From NCBI GenBank assembly GCA_013146195.2, contig CM028381.1, forward strand, positions 94,939,255 to 95,003,254: a stretch of DNA of 64,000 bases. Reading direction: 5' to 3'. The stretch is from Codonopsis lanceolata (lineage: Eukaryota; Streptophyta; Magnoliopsida; Asterales; Campanulaceae). Positions 12,286 to 23,500 of this stretch are shown piece by piece. Each line of letters opens with the position of its first letter. The stretch's first letter is position 1. Position numbers and translations under genes: made by a program. The notes beneath the pieces were generated by a model that did not search any database, had not been told where the DNA came from, and worked only from the letters and a program-made list of their open reading frames with translations.

Positions 12286-12974
12286 TATAGTTAGGAAAAT
12301 TTAGCTACAAAGATATGTCAAATAAATCGGTCAAAATTTGAAACTAATGTGTAAGAGGCCTAACCTTAACCGGGAAAGGTCTTCCAAAAATAGGTGTATG
12401 CCGGTTAAATACGAGAGCACACGGTATTCTTTAGTAAAAAGGCGAAAGAATAGTTCGCTTTGTACTCACAGCGTGGTGCGTGTTTTAACAAAGAGTATTG
12501 AGGCGGTCATTTTATATGGAATTCTTATCCTCTTGAGTGATACCACGCACTGCGTATAAAGTGTGAGTAACTGACTCACTAATACTATGTACTAACATTC
12601 CCCCAAACAAGTCCCAAATACTATGTTAATATGCTTCATTTTAACACAGATTGAGTGATGAGAATTCGGAATCCGCTTTTATCAACTTGTTTTTTCAATC
12701 AAAATAATACTTTGCATATTGCATTCGCTTTTCTCCTTTTGCGAGAGGAACGAAATGTGAAAAATCATCAAGTTTTACGAGAGAAATGAAATTAGTTTCA
12801 CAAATCAATTTTACGACAAAAATAATATATATTTATTTTACGCTATACCTTGAAACTCCTTTCATTTATTTTATGAGAATAATGACATTCAATTTTGCAT
12901 ATCATCAATTTTACGAGAAAAATGAAGCTATCAAAAGACATTAGTAACCAAGTACCAAAAAGTTTAATTGTGAG

Positions 12975-13174
12975 TTGTGGTGGGGGTGAGCCGGGCCCTC
13001 GCATTGTCTTGTTGTAAGGCATGGGCGACTCGTGAAGACTCAATAGCAAGCTATTGTGATGGGCCTTCTCCCTCAAAAATAAGATTAATATCGTGTGAGC
13101 TAATAGCCCACATATCGGATATTAAGCGATAAAACAGATACTACACTTGATCTTAGCCAAAAGGCGAAAGGTAT
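12975..13174 (-). ncRNA. U2 spliceosomal snRNA
   Basis: Minus strand starts ATACCTTTCGCC, then TTTTGGCTAAGATCAAGTG and the branch-point-binding segment GTGTAGTATCTG, all hallmarks of U2. Then follow stem-loop IIa/b sequence (ATATCCGATATGTGGGC...), an Sm-like site (CTTATTTTTGAGGG), and a 3' hairpin region ending in CACCCCCACCAC. Length about 200 nt fits plant U2. Compared with the usual sequence it lacks three bases after the first CTTTC and single bases near 13135 and 13125, so it is either a variant, a pseudogene, or affected by base-calling indels. It pairs with the intron branch site in the spliceosome. Confidence 0.88.
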
Positions 13175-13200
13175 GCTTATTTCAAATTTGGGCCTTGTGT

Positions 13201-13247
13201 TTTATACAAACTTCTCTTTCCTTTTTCCTCTTGAAGCCAATGTGGTA
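13201..13247 (-). promoter_or_regulatory. Plant snRNA promoter (USE + TATA) for U2
   Basis: On the minus strand TATAAA occupies 13206-13201, about 27 nt before the U2 5' end. TACCACATTG (13247-13238) matches 8 of 10 bases of the plant upstream sequence element TCCCACATCG. The 31-bp gap between them fits the Pol II type of plant snRNA promoter rather than the shorter Pol III spacing. Confidence 0.78.
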
Positions 13248-13259
13248 GGAAACTAAAAA

Positions 13260-13975
13260 CTTGTGTACTTCTATTGTTCTATTCTATCATCCTCCTTCTC
13301 TTTACCACCTTTAACAAACCTATCTTTAAAAATCGAGGAAAATAATGAACCATTGTTTAATTATAGTTAATGAATAACCAATATTGTATATCCATGCCAT
13401 TCAACTATTCTTTTTGAAAATTAAGCTGTTTTGTATGTCTTTCCATCAACATCCATTTATCAACGAAACTCAAAGGTGCTTCTATCTTCTTTATAAGGTG
13501 CACATTAAACTTGTGAAAGTTTCTTGGGTAAGCGTTCGAGGCTAGTTCTCCTCTTGCCGCTTTGAGCATAATTATTACCGTGAAAAACAACTTTATTATT
13601 TAAGTATAGAAAGCGTTCACGTGCGTCGACTTGGATGTGAGATTCATTTTTCATACCTCGCGTTCGTATGAACCATGCAATTTTAATATACGTAGTCCGG
13701 TTGGCCTAAGTAGCAAGTCTAGGAAATGCCTTTTTTTTCGAAAATGGTGTTATGTCATAATATTTAAAGAATCAACACTCGCCCACTCTAGCTATTTCTG
13801 AGGAGCAATTTGTGTTGAAAACTTGTCAGGAAAACTTCGGTTGCCACTTAAAGTTACTACGGCTTTGGGATTAGTCTTTGGCTTTTGTCTTTAGGAAACC
13901 CTTGGAAACAAACTAAAATAAAAACTTTAGACTTGTTTCATTTCTCTTCGATTTAATTTAAAAGTTATAGTTAGG
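13260..13975. other. Spacer between U2 units
   Basis: AT-rich sequence upstream of U2 copy 1. A 61-aa minus-strand frame (13405-13590) shows no recognised domain. No second promoter is visible. Confidence 0.5.
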
Positions 13976-14738
13976 AAAATTTAGCTATAGAATAAATCAA
14001 ATAAATCGGTCAAAATTTGAAACTAATATGTGAGGCCTAACCCAAGCGGGAAAGGTCTTCCAAAAATAGGTGTATGCCGGTTAAATGCGGCGAGCACACG
14101 GTATTCTTTAGTAAAAGCGAAAGAATAGTTCGCTTTGTACTCACAGCGTGGTGCGTGTTTTAACAAGAGTATTGAGCGGTCATTTATAGGTGCTTATCCT
14201 CTTAGTGATACCACACTACGTATAAAATGTGGGATAGATTGCTCACTAATACTATGTACTAACATTCCCCCTCCCCAAACAAGTCCCAAACAATACTATG
14301 TTAATATGCTTCATTTTAACACTTGAATTGAGTGATGAGAATTCGGAATCGCTTTAATCAACTTGTTTTTCAATCAAAATAATACTTTGTATATTGCATT
14401 CGCTTTTCTCCTTTGCAGAGGAACGAGAAATGTGAAAAATCATCAAGTTTCTGAGAGAAATGAAATTAGTTTCACAAATCAATTTTACGACAAAAATAAT
14501 ATATATTTATTTTTACTGCTATACCTTGAAACTCCTTTCCATTTATTTTATGAGAATAATGACATTCAATTTTGCATATCATCAATTTTACAGAGAAAAA
14601 TGAAGCTATCGAAAAGACATTAGTAACCAAGTACCAAAAAAGTTTAATTGTGAGTTGTGGTGGGGGTGAGCCGGGCCCTCGCGTTATCTTGTAAGGCATG
14701 GGCGACTCATGAAGACTCCAATAGCAAATATTGTGATT
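13976..14738 (-). repeat. Tandem U2 unit, copy 2 (truncated by assembly gap)
   Basis: Matches 12286-13061 through the U2 3' flank and the 3' part of U2, then stops at the N run. The 5' half of U2 and its promoter are not represented after the gap. Confidence 0.85.
14650..14738 (-). ncRNA. U2 snRNA copy 2, 3' part only (5' part lost in gap)
   Basis: Carries the same 3' hairpin region as copy 1 (gtggtgggggtgagccgggc on the plus strand). The snRNA 5' end, branch-binding segment and Sm site would lie in the 100-N gap. Confidence 0.75.
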
Positions 14739-14838
14739 NNNNNNNNNNNNNNNNNNNNNNNNNNNNNNNNNNNNNNNNNNNNNNNNNNNNNNNNNNNNNN
14801 NNNNNNNNNNNNNNNNNNNNNNNNNNNNNNNNNNNNNN
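14739..14838. other. Assembly gap (100 N)
   Basis: Exactly 100 N, the usual placeholder for a gap of unknown size. U2 repeat lies on one side and copia sequence on the other. Confidence 0.99.
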
Positions 14839-14847
14839 TGGCGCACT

Positions 14848-15054
14848 TTACCAAATCTCCTTTTGAAAGTTTTGAAAGATACTGAAATTCAAATGTGAAA
14901 GTCTTTTGTGCCAAAGCCATGAATTTTTGGAAATATTATTTGCTACCAAACAAATTTGAGTATTGTTATTCAAAGAAAGTAAATCTATAAGCAAAAACAT
15001 TTTTCTTGAACAAATGAGCAAAATTTCATTTGTGATGCTATTTTTGATAAACAA
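14848..15054 (-). pseudogene. Element E GAG-pre-integrase domain
   Basis: The frame reads ISKNSWLWHKRLSHLNFSIF, the H...W..R..H signature of the zinc-binding domain preceding copia integrase. It ends at the gap. Confidence 0.8.
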
Positions 15055-15079
15055 AGGTGGAGGAGAAAGAACAGCTTCA

Positions 15080-15300
15080 TACCTTTATCACGCACTGTGA
15101 GATACTTAAAAGATTGTGTTTCAAACCTTGTACCAAAGAGACATTTTCAATTATTATAGATCCTCCGATAATGGATCCATATCCAATAGTTTTTCCTTTT
15201 GAGTTGTCTCCAAAAATGACAGGGACCTTTTGTCGCAAGAATGTAAGTAAAGTTCACTGATCCAGCCATGTGTCCTGAACATCCATCGCCTAATATCCAT
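15080..15300 (-). pseudogene. Element E protease (decayed)
   Basis: The minus strand gives LGDGCSGHMAGSVNFTYI, a decayed form of the copia D-S-G-C-S-x-H-M-T-G protease site, then a changed-frame relic of the FGD...GKIIG region. The first active-site residues are altered. Confidence 0.7.
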
Positions 15301-15828
15301 ATGTCGGCTTGAATGATCATCCGCCATTACATACCCGAAATATGAATATTTAAATCATGGTACCCTTTATACTTTGTCCAAAGGGTTAGTTTTCTTAGGT
15401 ATCCAAACTTGCCTCGAAATTAGGCTTCTTAGTTCTCATAAGAGGTTTAAATCTATATAAGCATTCATGTGACTGATGACCAAAAGTAGAGCAAATATTA
15501 CACTTGTGATAATCCACTATTGAGGTGAATTCTTTGATTCCTATGATTCAGCCTAGAGGTCTTAGCAGTAACAAATTTATTGGTTAACTTGGCCTTGCCT
15601 TTCTTCCGAATCCTCCACATTTGTCGGCTGACCGACATTTGTCGCTTGTTGAGTTAGCCGATCGATGAGGTTGTGACTGCAAGACCGACAATCATTGTTC
15701 AAATCTATCCTTAATGTACCTCTTATGCGATTCATATTGGGATAAGTGAATGGCACAACATTATGATCGATCCCCTTATCCTTTTTCGTAATCTTAGGTT
15801 CACTTGATCGTTCGATCTCACGCTTTCA

Positions 15829-17612
15829 TCATCTCAGTATCCAAGACCATGTGGTCTTCATGATTTTTCTCTGACTGATGATGGTTTTCATTTTGACTTT
15901 GAGTAAAAGATCAACAACATTATGGCCGAAGATTTCTTTCCACAAGGTCAAAGAATCGGGCATCCGAGATTTTTGCTTGAATCTCATATTTTCATGAGAC
16001 TTTAAGTGCAAAGCCACTCCTTTTGCACGAACTTTGTAAAGCTCATTGATCTTGAAGCTCACGCTTTCTTCAGAATTCTTTAAAATCACCGATAAAGAAA
16101 CATGAATTCTTTTAAGTGTTTCAAATTTGGAATACATTTCTTTGTATTTGTTCCAAAGAATCATCAACACTTGAGTCAGAATCTTCTCCTCCCGCCTTTG
16201 AATCATGACTTATTTTAGCCCTGGAGAAGTTGACTTGACTTTCTTTCTCGTCGATTTATGATTCCTTGTCCATAAAATCCATTTATTTTAACCACAACCG
16301 ACGTTTGATGACCTTGGTCAGCTTGAGTTTGTAATAGTGAGCTTGTCACCATTTTCGTACTTTGAATATTTTGACTTGAAACTCATTTTCAATCATATAT
16401 AGTCGATTTCGCAACAAGACAATGATTTGCTTCTTGCTCAAAATCGCAGATTCATCTTCTAACTGTTTCAATCCAAGTTGCAAGATTTTGATCTTCAAAG
16501 AACTAAACCTTTTGTTTTTCAAAATTTCGGGAGCTCTTTTGTAATACTCATTTTTTGTAAAGGACAATTTGAAGCAAAGTGACCGCACTTTCTACGCTTA
16601 AAGCATAACGCTTTTTCTTTCTCAACCTTGTCTTCATTAGTTTTGAAGTAAGACTTTTGAAAGTTTGAAGTATATAGTTTTTGGAAGCTTGAAGAAGGTT
16701 TTTAAAGATTTGATGAAGACTTTTGAACGTTTGCTGAAGGTTTTTGAAAGTTCCTTTTAAAAGATTTAAACTTTCTAAATTGTCTAGCAAAAGCGAAGAA
16801 ATTCATCTTCATCAAAGTCATCATCCGACGATGATGTAGAACTTTTAAAGTTTCTTCTTCAAATTGGAGAGATATACCTTTAAAAATTTTTCTCAATTTC
16901 TTGAGTTTTGAGAATTTCTTTTTCATAAAATTTTAGACTTGCAACAAGACTACGTATATGAGTTTTGTTCAAATCTCTAGCTTCCTTAATGGCAGTGACT
17001 TTGACATGCCATCTTCTTCCTAAACTACTAAGAAAACACATATTCAAATGTTTCATGCTATAAATCTTACTAAGAGAAGAACATCTATTACTTACCTCGA
17101 GAAATCTGTCATAGGCATTCTTTAGAGATTCTTTTGAGTCCTTCTTGAATGCATCAAACTCTTGTATGCAATCATAAAGTTTGTTGTCCTTGGTATTTTG
17201 ATCTCCTTCTACATACTCTACAAGAGCATCCCAAATTTCATTGCGCTATACGCTCATATATCTCGCTTAGTAGTTTCATCAGCACAAGACTTGACAGATA
17301 TGTATGCCTGCATCCAAATCATCAAGAATTTTGTCTTCCTCACCCATTCCGATTGATTGAGGTTTGAGGACATATTCTTCTTCTTCATGAGCAAGAGGGT
17401 TTACAAGTATCATCATCCGCAGCGTAAGATTTACCAACTTTAGTATTGATTTTCATAGGTTGCATAGGACCACCTCTTACACATTCCATCAACCGTTTAT
17501 CTATATTGTTCATATATCTTGTAATTCTTTCCTTCCAAATATCAAAGTGATCTTCATCAAAAATGGGAACTTGAGTGACATTGTTTGATTGAAAAACTTT
17601 TAGATTTGCCAT
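15829..17612 (-). pseudogene. Element E gag (decayed, several frames)
   Basis: Starts at ATG 17612 with MANLKVFQ then VPIFDEDHFDIWKERITRYM, the N-terminal copia gag (DUF4219/UBN2-like) pattern. It passes through Lys/Glu-rich shifted frames. A damaged knuckle, ALCFKRRKCGHFASNC, is read near 16545-16605. Many frameshifts break it. Confidence 0.75.
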
Positions 17613-17665
17613 GATCGAGCTTTCAAGCTGTTAGGCTTGGAAAATAGTTTTTCAAAAAGCAAAGG

Positions 17666-17675
17666 TCTGATACCA
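17666..17675 (-). promoter_or_regulatory. Primer binding site of element E
   Basis: The minus strand reads TGGTATCAGA, complementary to the 3' end of initiator tRNA-Met. It lies two bases beyond the LTR end. Confidence 0.85.
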
Positions 17676-17677
17676 AT

Positions 17678-18722
17678 TGTAAGTCCGATGGCAACAAGTA
17701 TAAGGGGGGTGAATAGCCTTTAAAAACTTTGAGGGTTGATTTGTAAAGCTTAAGAAATTGGCAATGAAAACTTAAATTTGTCCAATCGAAGAATTGGTCA
17801 CCGGGTCGACACTTTGAAAATCCTTAAGTCGATGAAAGTTGGTCACCGGTCGACACAACTGTTTTCAAAAGAAGTTTGTTTTTAATGTTTGATCACTGTA
17901 TATAGTGAAGAAATTGAAATACAAACTAACTGAACTTTTAAACAAACGATTGTTGTTAACTGGCTGACACTTAATCAGTTGAAAAACTTCTTAAGTGTTG
18001 AGTCAGTTTGCAAGAGTATGAGAAGTGGCTCACAAATCAGTTGAAGTGGTTCACAGATAAACTGCTACGTCCACTACCAAGTTGGTCAGACTTGGATTTT
18101 TGAAGTGCACTAATTTTATTAAAAATATATTTGATCTCTAATGGATCAGTGTACAACAAAAGACCGGTGTTTGTGGAGAAAGATTGAGAAGCAATCAAAC
18201 TCGTGAGACAAACTGACTGATTTCTAAGAATTTGAAATAAATCACTCAGTGTTTGCCTAAACAATAACTAGAAAGAAATATTCAATGAAAAGTATCTAGC
18301 TAAAGTTTTTAAGAAGACAAAGTCACAGAGAAATTTCTTGAAGGTATGTAGACTTTTGACTTCTGTAAAATTCGTTATCTTCAATAATGCTTCCAGTGGG
18401 TATTTATAGATAGTCTTCAAAAGCAACCCGTTAGGAACACATTTTGAATTTGAAATGTGTTTGGCAGATGCAAGATCTCAAAAGATCCTGTAAAATATTA
18501 TCTAGTAGTATATCTACCAAAAACACAAAGTAGGAAAGTATTAGTACAAGTATATGATCGATCAAATAAGGAAAGACAAACTGACACTTAAATATATAAA
18601 GGTCAGCTGAAACAAGTAGCTGACACAATGATTTGCGGCTGACCAAATATGATTTTAATTTTCTTGGCTGACAGTCAAGTGGAATGATTTTAAGCAAATC
18701 TAATTATGTGCAAGATTCAACA
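17678..18722 (-). mobile_element. Element E 5' LTR (1,045 bp)
   Basis: On the minus strand starts TGTTGAATCTTGCACATAAT and ends CCATCGGACTTACA, followed by the primer site. No second LTR is present, so a target duplication cannot be tested. Confidence 0.8.
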
Positions 18723-19245
18723 GACGATATCCTAAAAACTAAAGAAAAACACATTTTATTGGCTGTAAAATTTTGTAACTCATTTAAAAAGAATATAATT
18801 AAACATTCAAAAGCATTCCCTCTCACACACACCAATCCAACACCTGTTAATTGAAATAAACTTAAAAATGAAAATCTCAGACAAAAATCATAAAATAAAT
18901 TGAATGAGACGGAGTGAACTAACAAAAGACCATTCGAAATTGAAATCACAATATTTTAGACCAATAAGGGAAAGTTAGCACAAATTTTTTTTAAAGAAAG
19001 AAATTAAAAATACAAATATTAAAAAAAACTAAATCTAGGTCGGACAAAAATTAAATTGAGATTTCATTTGATTATGATAACAATCAATTAAGAAACTACA
19101 AACTAAATATTTGTAAAACAATAAATCTATGATGCACAAAAATAAAAAAAATAGAGATAATTAGAGATAGTAAATGAGAAGAAACGGGATAATTAAGGCA
19201 ATAAAATCTCAGATAAACACTTGTGAAATTAAGATTTAATCATGG
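18723..19245. other. No gene recognised
   Basis: AT-rich intergenic sequence between the copia LTR and the foldback repeat; only short random frames. Confidence 0.5.
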
Positions 19246-19880
19246 TCGGTAGTTATGTTTGGTAAAAATGAATCATGATCGGTAGTTAACTTTTCAGAAA
19301 GACTGACCTTAATTATAATATAGATATCCGTAAAACAATATTTCCTATATTTTTACCTCTTTTCTCTCCCTTATATATTGTGTAGATTATTATTAGCTTG
19401 TATTAGAACATCTTCATTGTGTAATCTTCTTATACATTTTCTTAGTTGGGTCCCACTGCCACCTACACATTTTTATCTTTTTACCCACTTAAAAATATAT
19501 CTTTCCATTGTGTAATATTCTTACACTTCTTATTACACAAAAAAATATTAAATTTAACACATCCCAATAAAAAATATTACATTTTGTCCCCCTCACACAC
19601 ATTGCACATAAGAAGATTTTTTTTGTTTCTTCCTATTTAGAAAGAAAAAACTCCCTCTCTCTCCTAGTTGGCTAACCCTCTCTCCTAGGTGGTCATGGTA
19701 TCACTCTTCTCCATAAATAAGAAGATGAAAAACCATACAATGGGGATGCTCTAAAAGAATCTTATAAATCTTTAACTATAAGATGGAAATATCAATGTTA
19801 AATAAGTCATCTATATTATAATTTAGTTCAGTTTTTTTGAAATGTTGATTACTTGACATGATTCATTTTTACAAAACATA
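19246..19880. mobile_element. Foldback/MITE-like element with about 75-bp inverted arms
   Basis: The left arm (19246-19322, containing gtagttatgtttggtaaaa) is matched by the reverse complement of about 19800-19880 over some 75 bp. No transposase frame. A second MITE (19404-19753) sits in its loop. Outer ends and TSD are not clear. Confidence 0.6.
19404..19753. mobile_element. MITE nested in the foldback loop (350 bp)
   Basis: Terminal inverted repeats TTAGAACATCTTCATTGTGT and TTAGAGCATCCCCATTGTAT (right end reversed), the GAGCATC-type terminus common in plant MITEs. Superfamily unclear; no clean target duplication. Confidence 0.65.
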
Positions 19881-19929
19881 ACTACTGGCTAGGAATAAGT
19901 TTTTCTAAAAAGTTAAGTATTGGTCAAGA

Positions 19930-20470
19930 TATTGCTAGATTTCGTGAATCTCGGTAACAATATAGGAGATATCTGACTTAATTCTTATGCTTGTTTTCCT
20001 ATACTATGTATCATTTTTCTTCTCTGCATCATTTTCCTTATATTCTTCGTATCATTTTCCTCTTCATTATATGACGTTTCTATCAAGGGCAAGACTGCTT
20101 GTCTCCCTCAAGTTTGTTAAAATCTAGCAATTACCGCCCCTCTTTTCCTAAAAAAACAATTACAAAACTAACTTTTAATTTTTTTTCCACTATTAGATGA
20201 TCATGTTGTTTTAATTGATTACCGAGAAGTTTTTATTTTAAATTGATTATTTTAAATACTGACACCGTCTTATACTAACGACGTACCATATATACGATAC
20301 AAAATCTAGTTTTCTGTAAAACAAATCTTATATAAATAAATCTTCGTGACTCTGACTCGTTATGTATTTATGTGTGAGTTATGAAAGATGGATATTCCGT
20401 GTCGCCGTGGGAAGGAGGTTTTACAACTCGATTGTAACATCGCGGGGTGACGTACTATAAGTAGCTGACT
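19930..20470. other. Upstream region of the 4CL-like gene
   Basis: AT-rich, no frames of note. Probably contains the promoter of the gene starting at 20553. Confidence 0.5.
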
Positions 20471-20481
20471 ACTATATATAT
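20471..20481 (+). promoter_or_regulatory. TATA box of the 4CL-like gene
   Basis: actatatatat lies about 75 bp before the start codon, leaving a 5' leader of roughly 40-50 nt if transcription starts 25-35 bp downstream. The ATG at 20480 overlaps this box, so it is probably upstream of the transcript. Confidence 0.6.
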
Positions 20482-20552
20482 GCACCGTTCCGAAACCATT
20501 CTGACTCAAACACAGTTTCTTCCGGTATTCTCATTCCTCTTAAGTCAAATCA

Positions 20553-23500
20553 ATGGCAACATTCTCCAAAACCCATCTGAGCTACTGCCATTCCCCACAA
20601 CAAGACAACATTCAGACTTCAAAACCCTCAAGAAACAGCCGAAACCCACAAGAACAACCGGACTGGTACTCCCCCAAAACAGGAATTTACAGCAGCAAAC
20701 ACCCTTCCAGGTACCTCCCTTCAGACCCATATCTCGACATTGTTTCCTTCATTTTCTCTCACAAGCCCAATGGGGTTAAAGCTCTCATTGATTCCTCATC
20801 CGGGTCTTCAATTACTTACTCAGAGCTTCTCCCCTTAGTCAAATCCATGGCCAGTGGCCTACACCAGATGGGTGTTCAACAAGGTGATGTAATTTTGATT
20901 CTATTGCCGAATTCGATTTACTTCCCTGTTGTTTTCTTGGGTGTTTTGTATTTGGGCGGGATTGTTACTACCATGAATCCTCTCAGTAGTTTCTCTGAGA
21001 TAAAAAAACAAACACTTGCTTGTCATGTTAATGTTGCCTTTACTTCGCCTGATAGAGTCGATGAATTGACTTCATTGGGGATTTCTTCGATTGGGGTGCC
21101 CGAAAACATGTACTCCGATTCGAAACAATTCCATAAGTTGATTTCTAGGAATTCAAATTTGCTTCCTAGTTGTAGAATTAGGCAGGGAGATACTGCGGCC
21201 ATTTTGTATTCATCGGGGACTACGGGTACTAGTAAAGGGGTTGTGTTAACTCATGGCAATCTTATAGCCATGGTTGAGCTTTTCGTTCGGTTTGAAGCTT
21301 CCCAATATGAGGATTTGAGCGCCGAGAATGTTTACTTGGCTGTTCTACCAATGTTTCATGTCTATGGACTCTCACTTTTTACGATGGGATTGTTGTCGTT
21401 GGGCTCTTCAATTGTTGTGATGAGAAGATTTAATGCTGATGAGATGGTAAGTGCTATTGAAAGACATGGGGTCACCCACTTTCCGGCTGTCCCTCCATTG
21501 GTGAAAATATTGGCTGAAAAGGCAAAGGGTGGTTGTGGGAGTAGTATGAAGAGTTTGAAGCAAGTTCATCTGGGGCTGCTCCATTGAGCACCAGAAGTAT
21601 AGAGGAGTTCATTCAGGCTCTACCTCATGTCGATTTCATTCAGGTAACAAAAAGTAAATTATTGATCAATTAACTTGCAAACGTTTAATCAAGATTTGAG
21701 TTTTCCTGAAATAAATGGAAACGTGGAAATTACCTTATGCATGTTCAATTCAAGTAAGGTTATAGATCTAGTTAGTGCTATTCAGGGTTAAGTACTTGTT
21801 CTATCATAGCTTTTATTAGTTGCAGAATGTTTTTTATCGTGAAGTTTATTCGGTGTTAGGGCTACGGTATGAGCGAGACAACTGCTGTTGGAACCCGTGG
21901 CTTTAATTCGAAGAAGTTCGAATTATTCTTCTGCGGGACTTTTGGCCCCTAACATGGAAGCTAAAGTGGTAGATTATATTACTGGATTCTTCTTGCCTCC
22001 TGGCAGAACAGGAGAGCTTTGGTTAAGAGGGCCTGGTATCATGAAAGGTAATTACTAAACTTAGTTTCCTTAAAAGTATCATGAATGCATTACTTACCTA
22101 AACAATTTTCATGTTCACATATCTTAAGCTAATCTGTTAACCAGTCTACATTACCAACTTGCTTTGTTCTTTTAAGATGTTTTTGTTTCCTCTCTGAACT
22201 TAGGATATGATGATTTTCCCTTAACTTGTTAGGATACCTGAATAATATGGAGGCAACATCGTCAACAATCGATAGAGATGGTTGGCTACACACTGGCGAC
22301 ATTGTGTTCTTTGACCAAGATGGCTACTTGCATGTAGTTGATAGACTAAAAGAGATCATTAAGTACAAAGGTTTTCAGGTATATAAATCATTCGGTGACC
22401 ATTTGACGTCACATTGATTGCCATTGACACGACGTACCTTAAACCTTTTGTTTGAGAAGAACTATCCCGGAATAAGCTTAACAGCATTCCATCTTTTTGC
22501 AGATCGCTCCAGCTGATTTAGAGGACATATTGGTTTCCCACCAAGATATACTTGATGCTGCAGTAACAGGGCAAGTGTTTCTTGACTATCACTGCATTTT
22601 ATTGATTAAGGTTAAATGCAATAACAGGGCAAAAAAAGAAGAAAGAGAGAATAACCCAAAAAGAATTAAGCTTAAACGTCTTATGCAAAAAAGTTATTTC
22701 TTATAGTTCTGTTATAGTTGAAGGAAAATGGACAAAACAGTTCATCTGTAGTTTGAAATTTGAAGTAATGATTCTCTCTACCTTGGATCCAGTTACTAAA
22801 ATTAGCCAAAAATCTCACTTTAAATCCGTGATTGTGTGCTGGAGACTGGAGAGAGAGAGAGAGAGTTCTCTTGGAGGAATGCTTGTCCACTCCTTTTCTG
22901 TTCACCATGAGGTTAAGAACCAATTGGGAAACAGAGGGACCCTTCTGTCACCACAGGATCACTAGTACATCCTCACTTTAGCCTCATGGACACTTCACAT
23001 ACCTCTCTCTCTCTCTCTAGAAGGGATAAAGTGAGAAGATATCATATTCTACAAAAAAAAAAGTGAAACGATAAGATGGGGAAAAGTAAGTAGTTAGTGA
23101 AATTATTCCTTTTTGATGCATTAAGAAAGGATTCTCTCAGCAGGAACTGCCATGGTATGCCATATGGGAATGTCAACATGATAGCATTTCTAATTTGGTG
23201 GATAGGTGTCAATTCATTCTGAGAACTCTATCAATGGCAGGAGTACTTTCTTTTACCAAGACGTTTGCAAGGAGACCATCATAAATTAAGTACACAGAGA
23301 CTTTGCTTTTCGACATACTCTTAACATCAAAGTTGAGTGTAGAATCATCGTGATATTAAATTTTTTACCATGTTGATCCACCCAATTGTTACTGTCATTG
23401 AATATAATTCTTCCCTTAAGATGAGAACCCAGAAACTCAATCCTTTTAATCCTTGGATCAAATGATTCCTGGGATGCCCAGTATGGTGGAAATCAAAGAC

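Larger units (their letters stand above)
12286..13975 (-). repeat. Tandem U2 unit, copy 1 (1,690 bp)
   Basis: The sequence from 12286 (tatagttaggaaaattt) to about 13061 recurs from 13976 to 14738, so the spacing is 1,690 bp. On the minus strand each unit holds a promoter, U2 snRNA and 3' flank. The copies differ by many one- to few-base insertions or deletions as well as substitutions. Confidence 0.88.
14839..18722 (-). mobile_element. Element E: Ty1/copia remnant, 5' part (long-LTR, Sirevirus/Maximus-like)
   Basis: Read on the minus strand: 5' LTR (18722-17678), primer site, gag, zinc knuckle, protease and the GAG-pre-integrase domain, then the assembly gap. RT, RNase H, the integrase core and the 3' LTR are not in the window. 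The 1-kb LTR and layout suggest the Maximus/Sirevirus group; that is inference. Confidence 0.82.

Noticed and set aside
20480..20779. 99-aa ORF overlapping the 4CL-like start
   Set aside because: Out of frame with the gene, and its ATG overlaps the TATA box, so probably not in the transcript.
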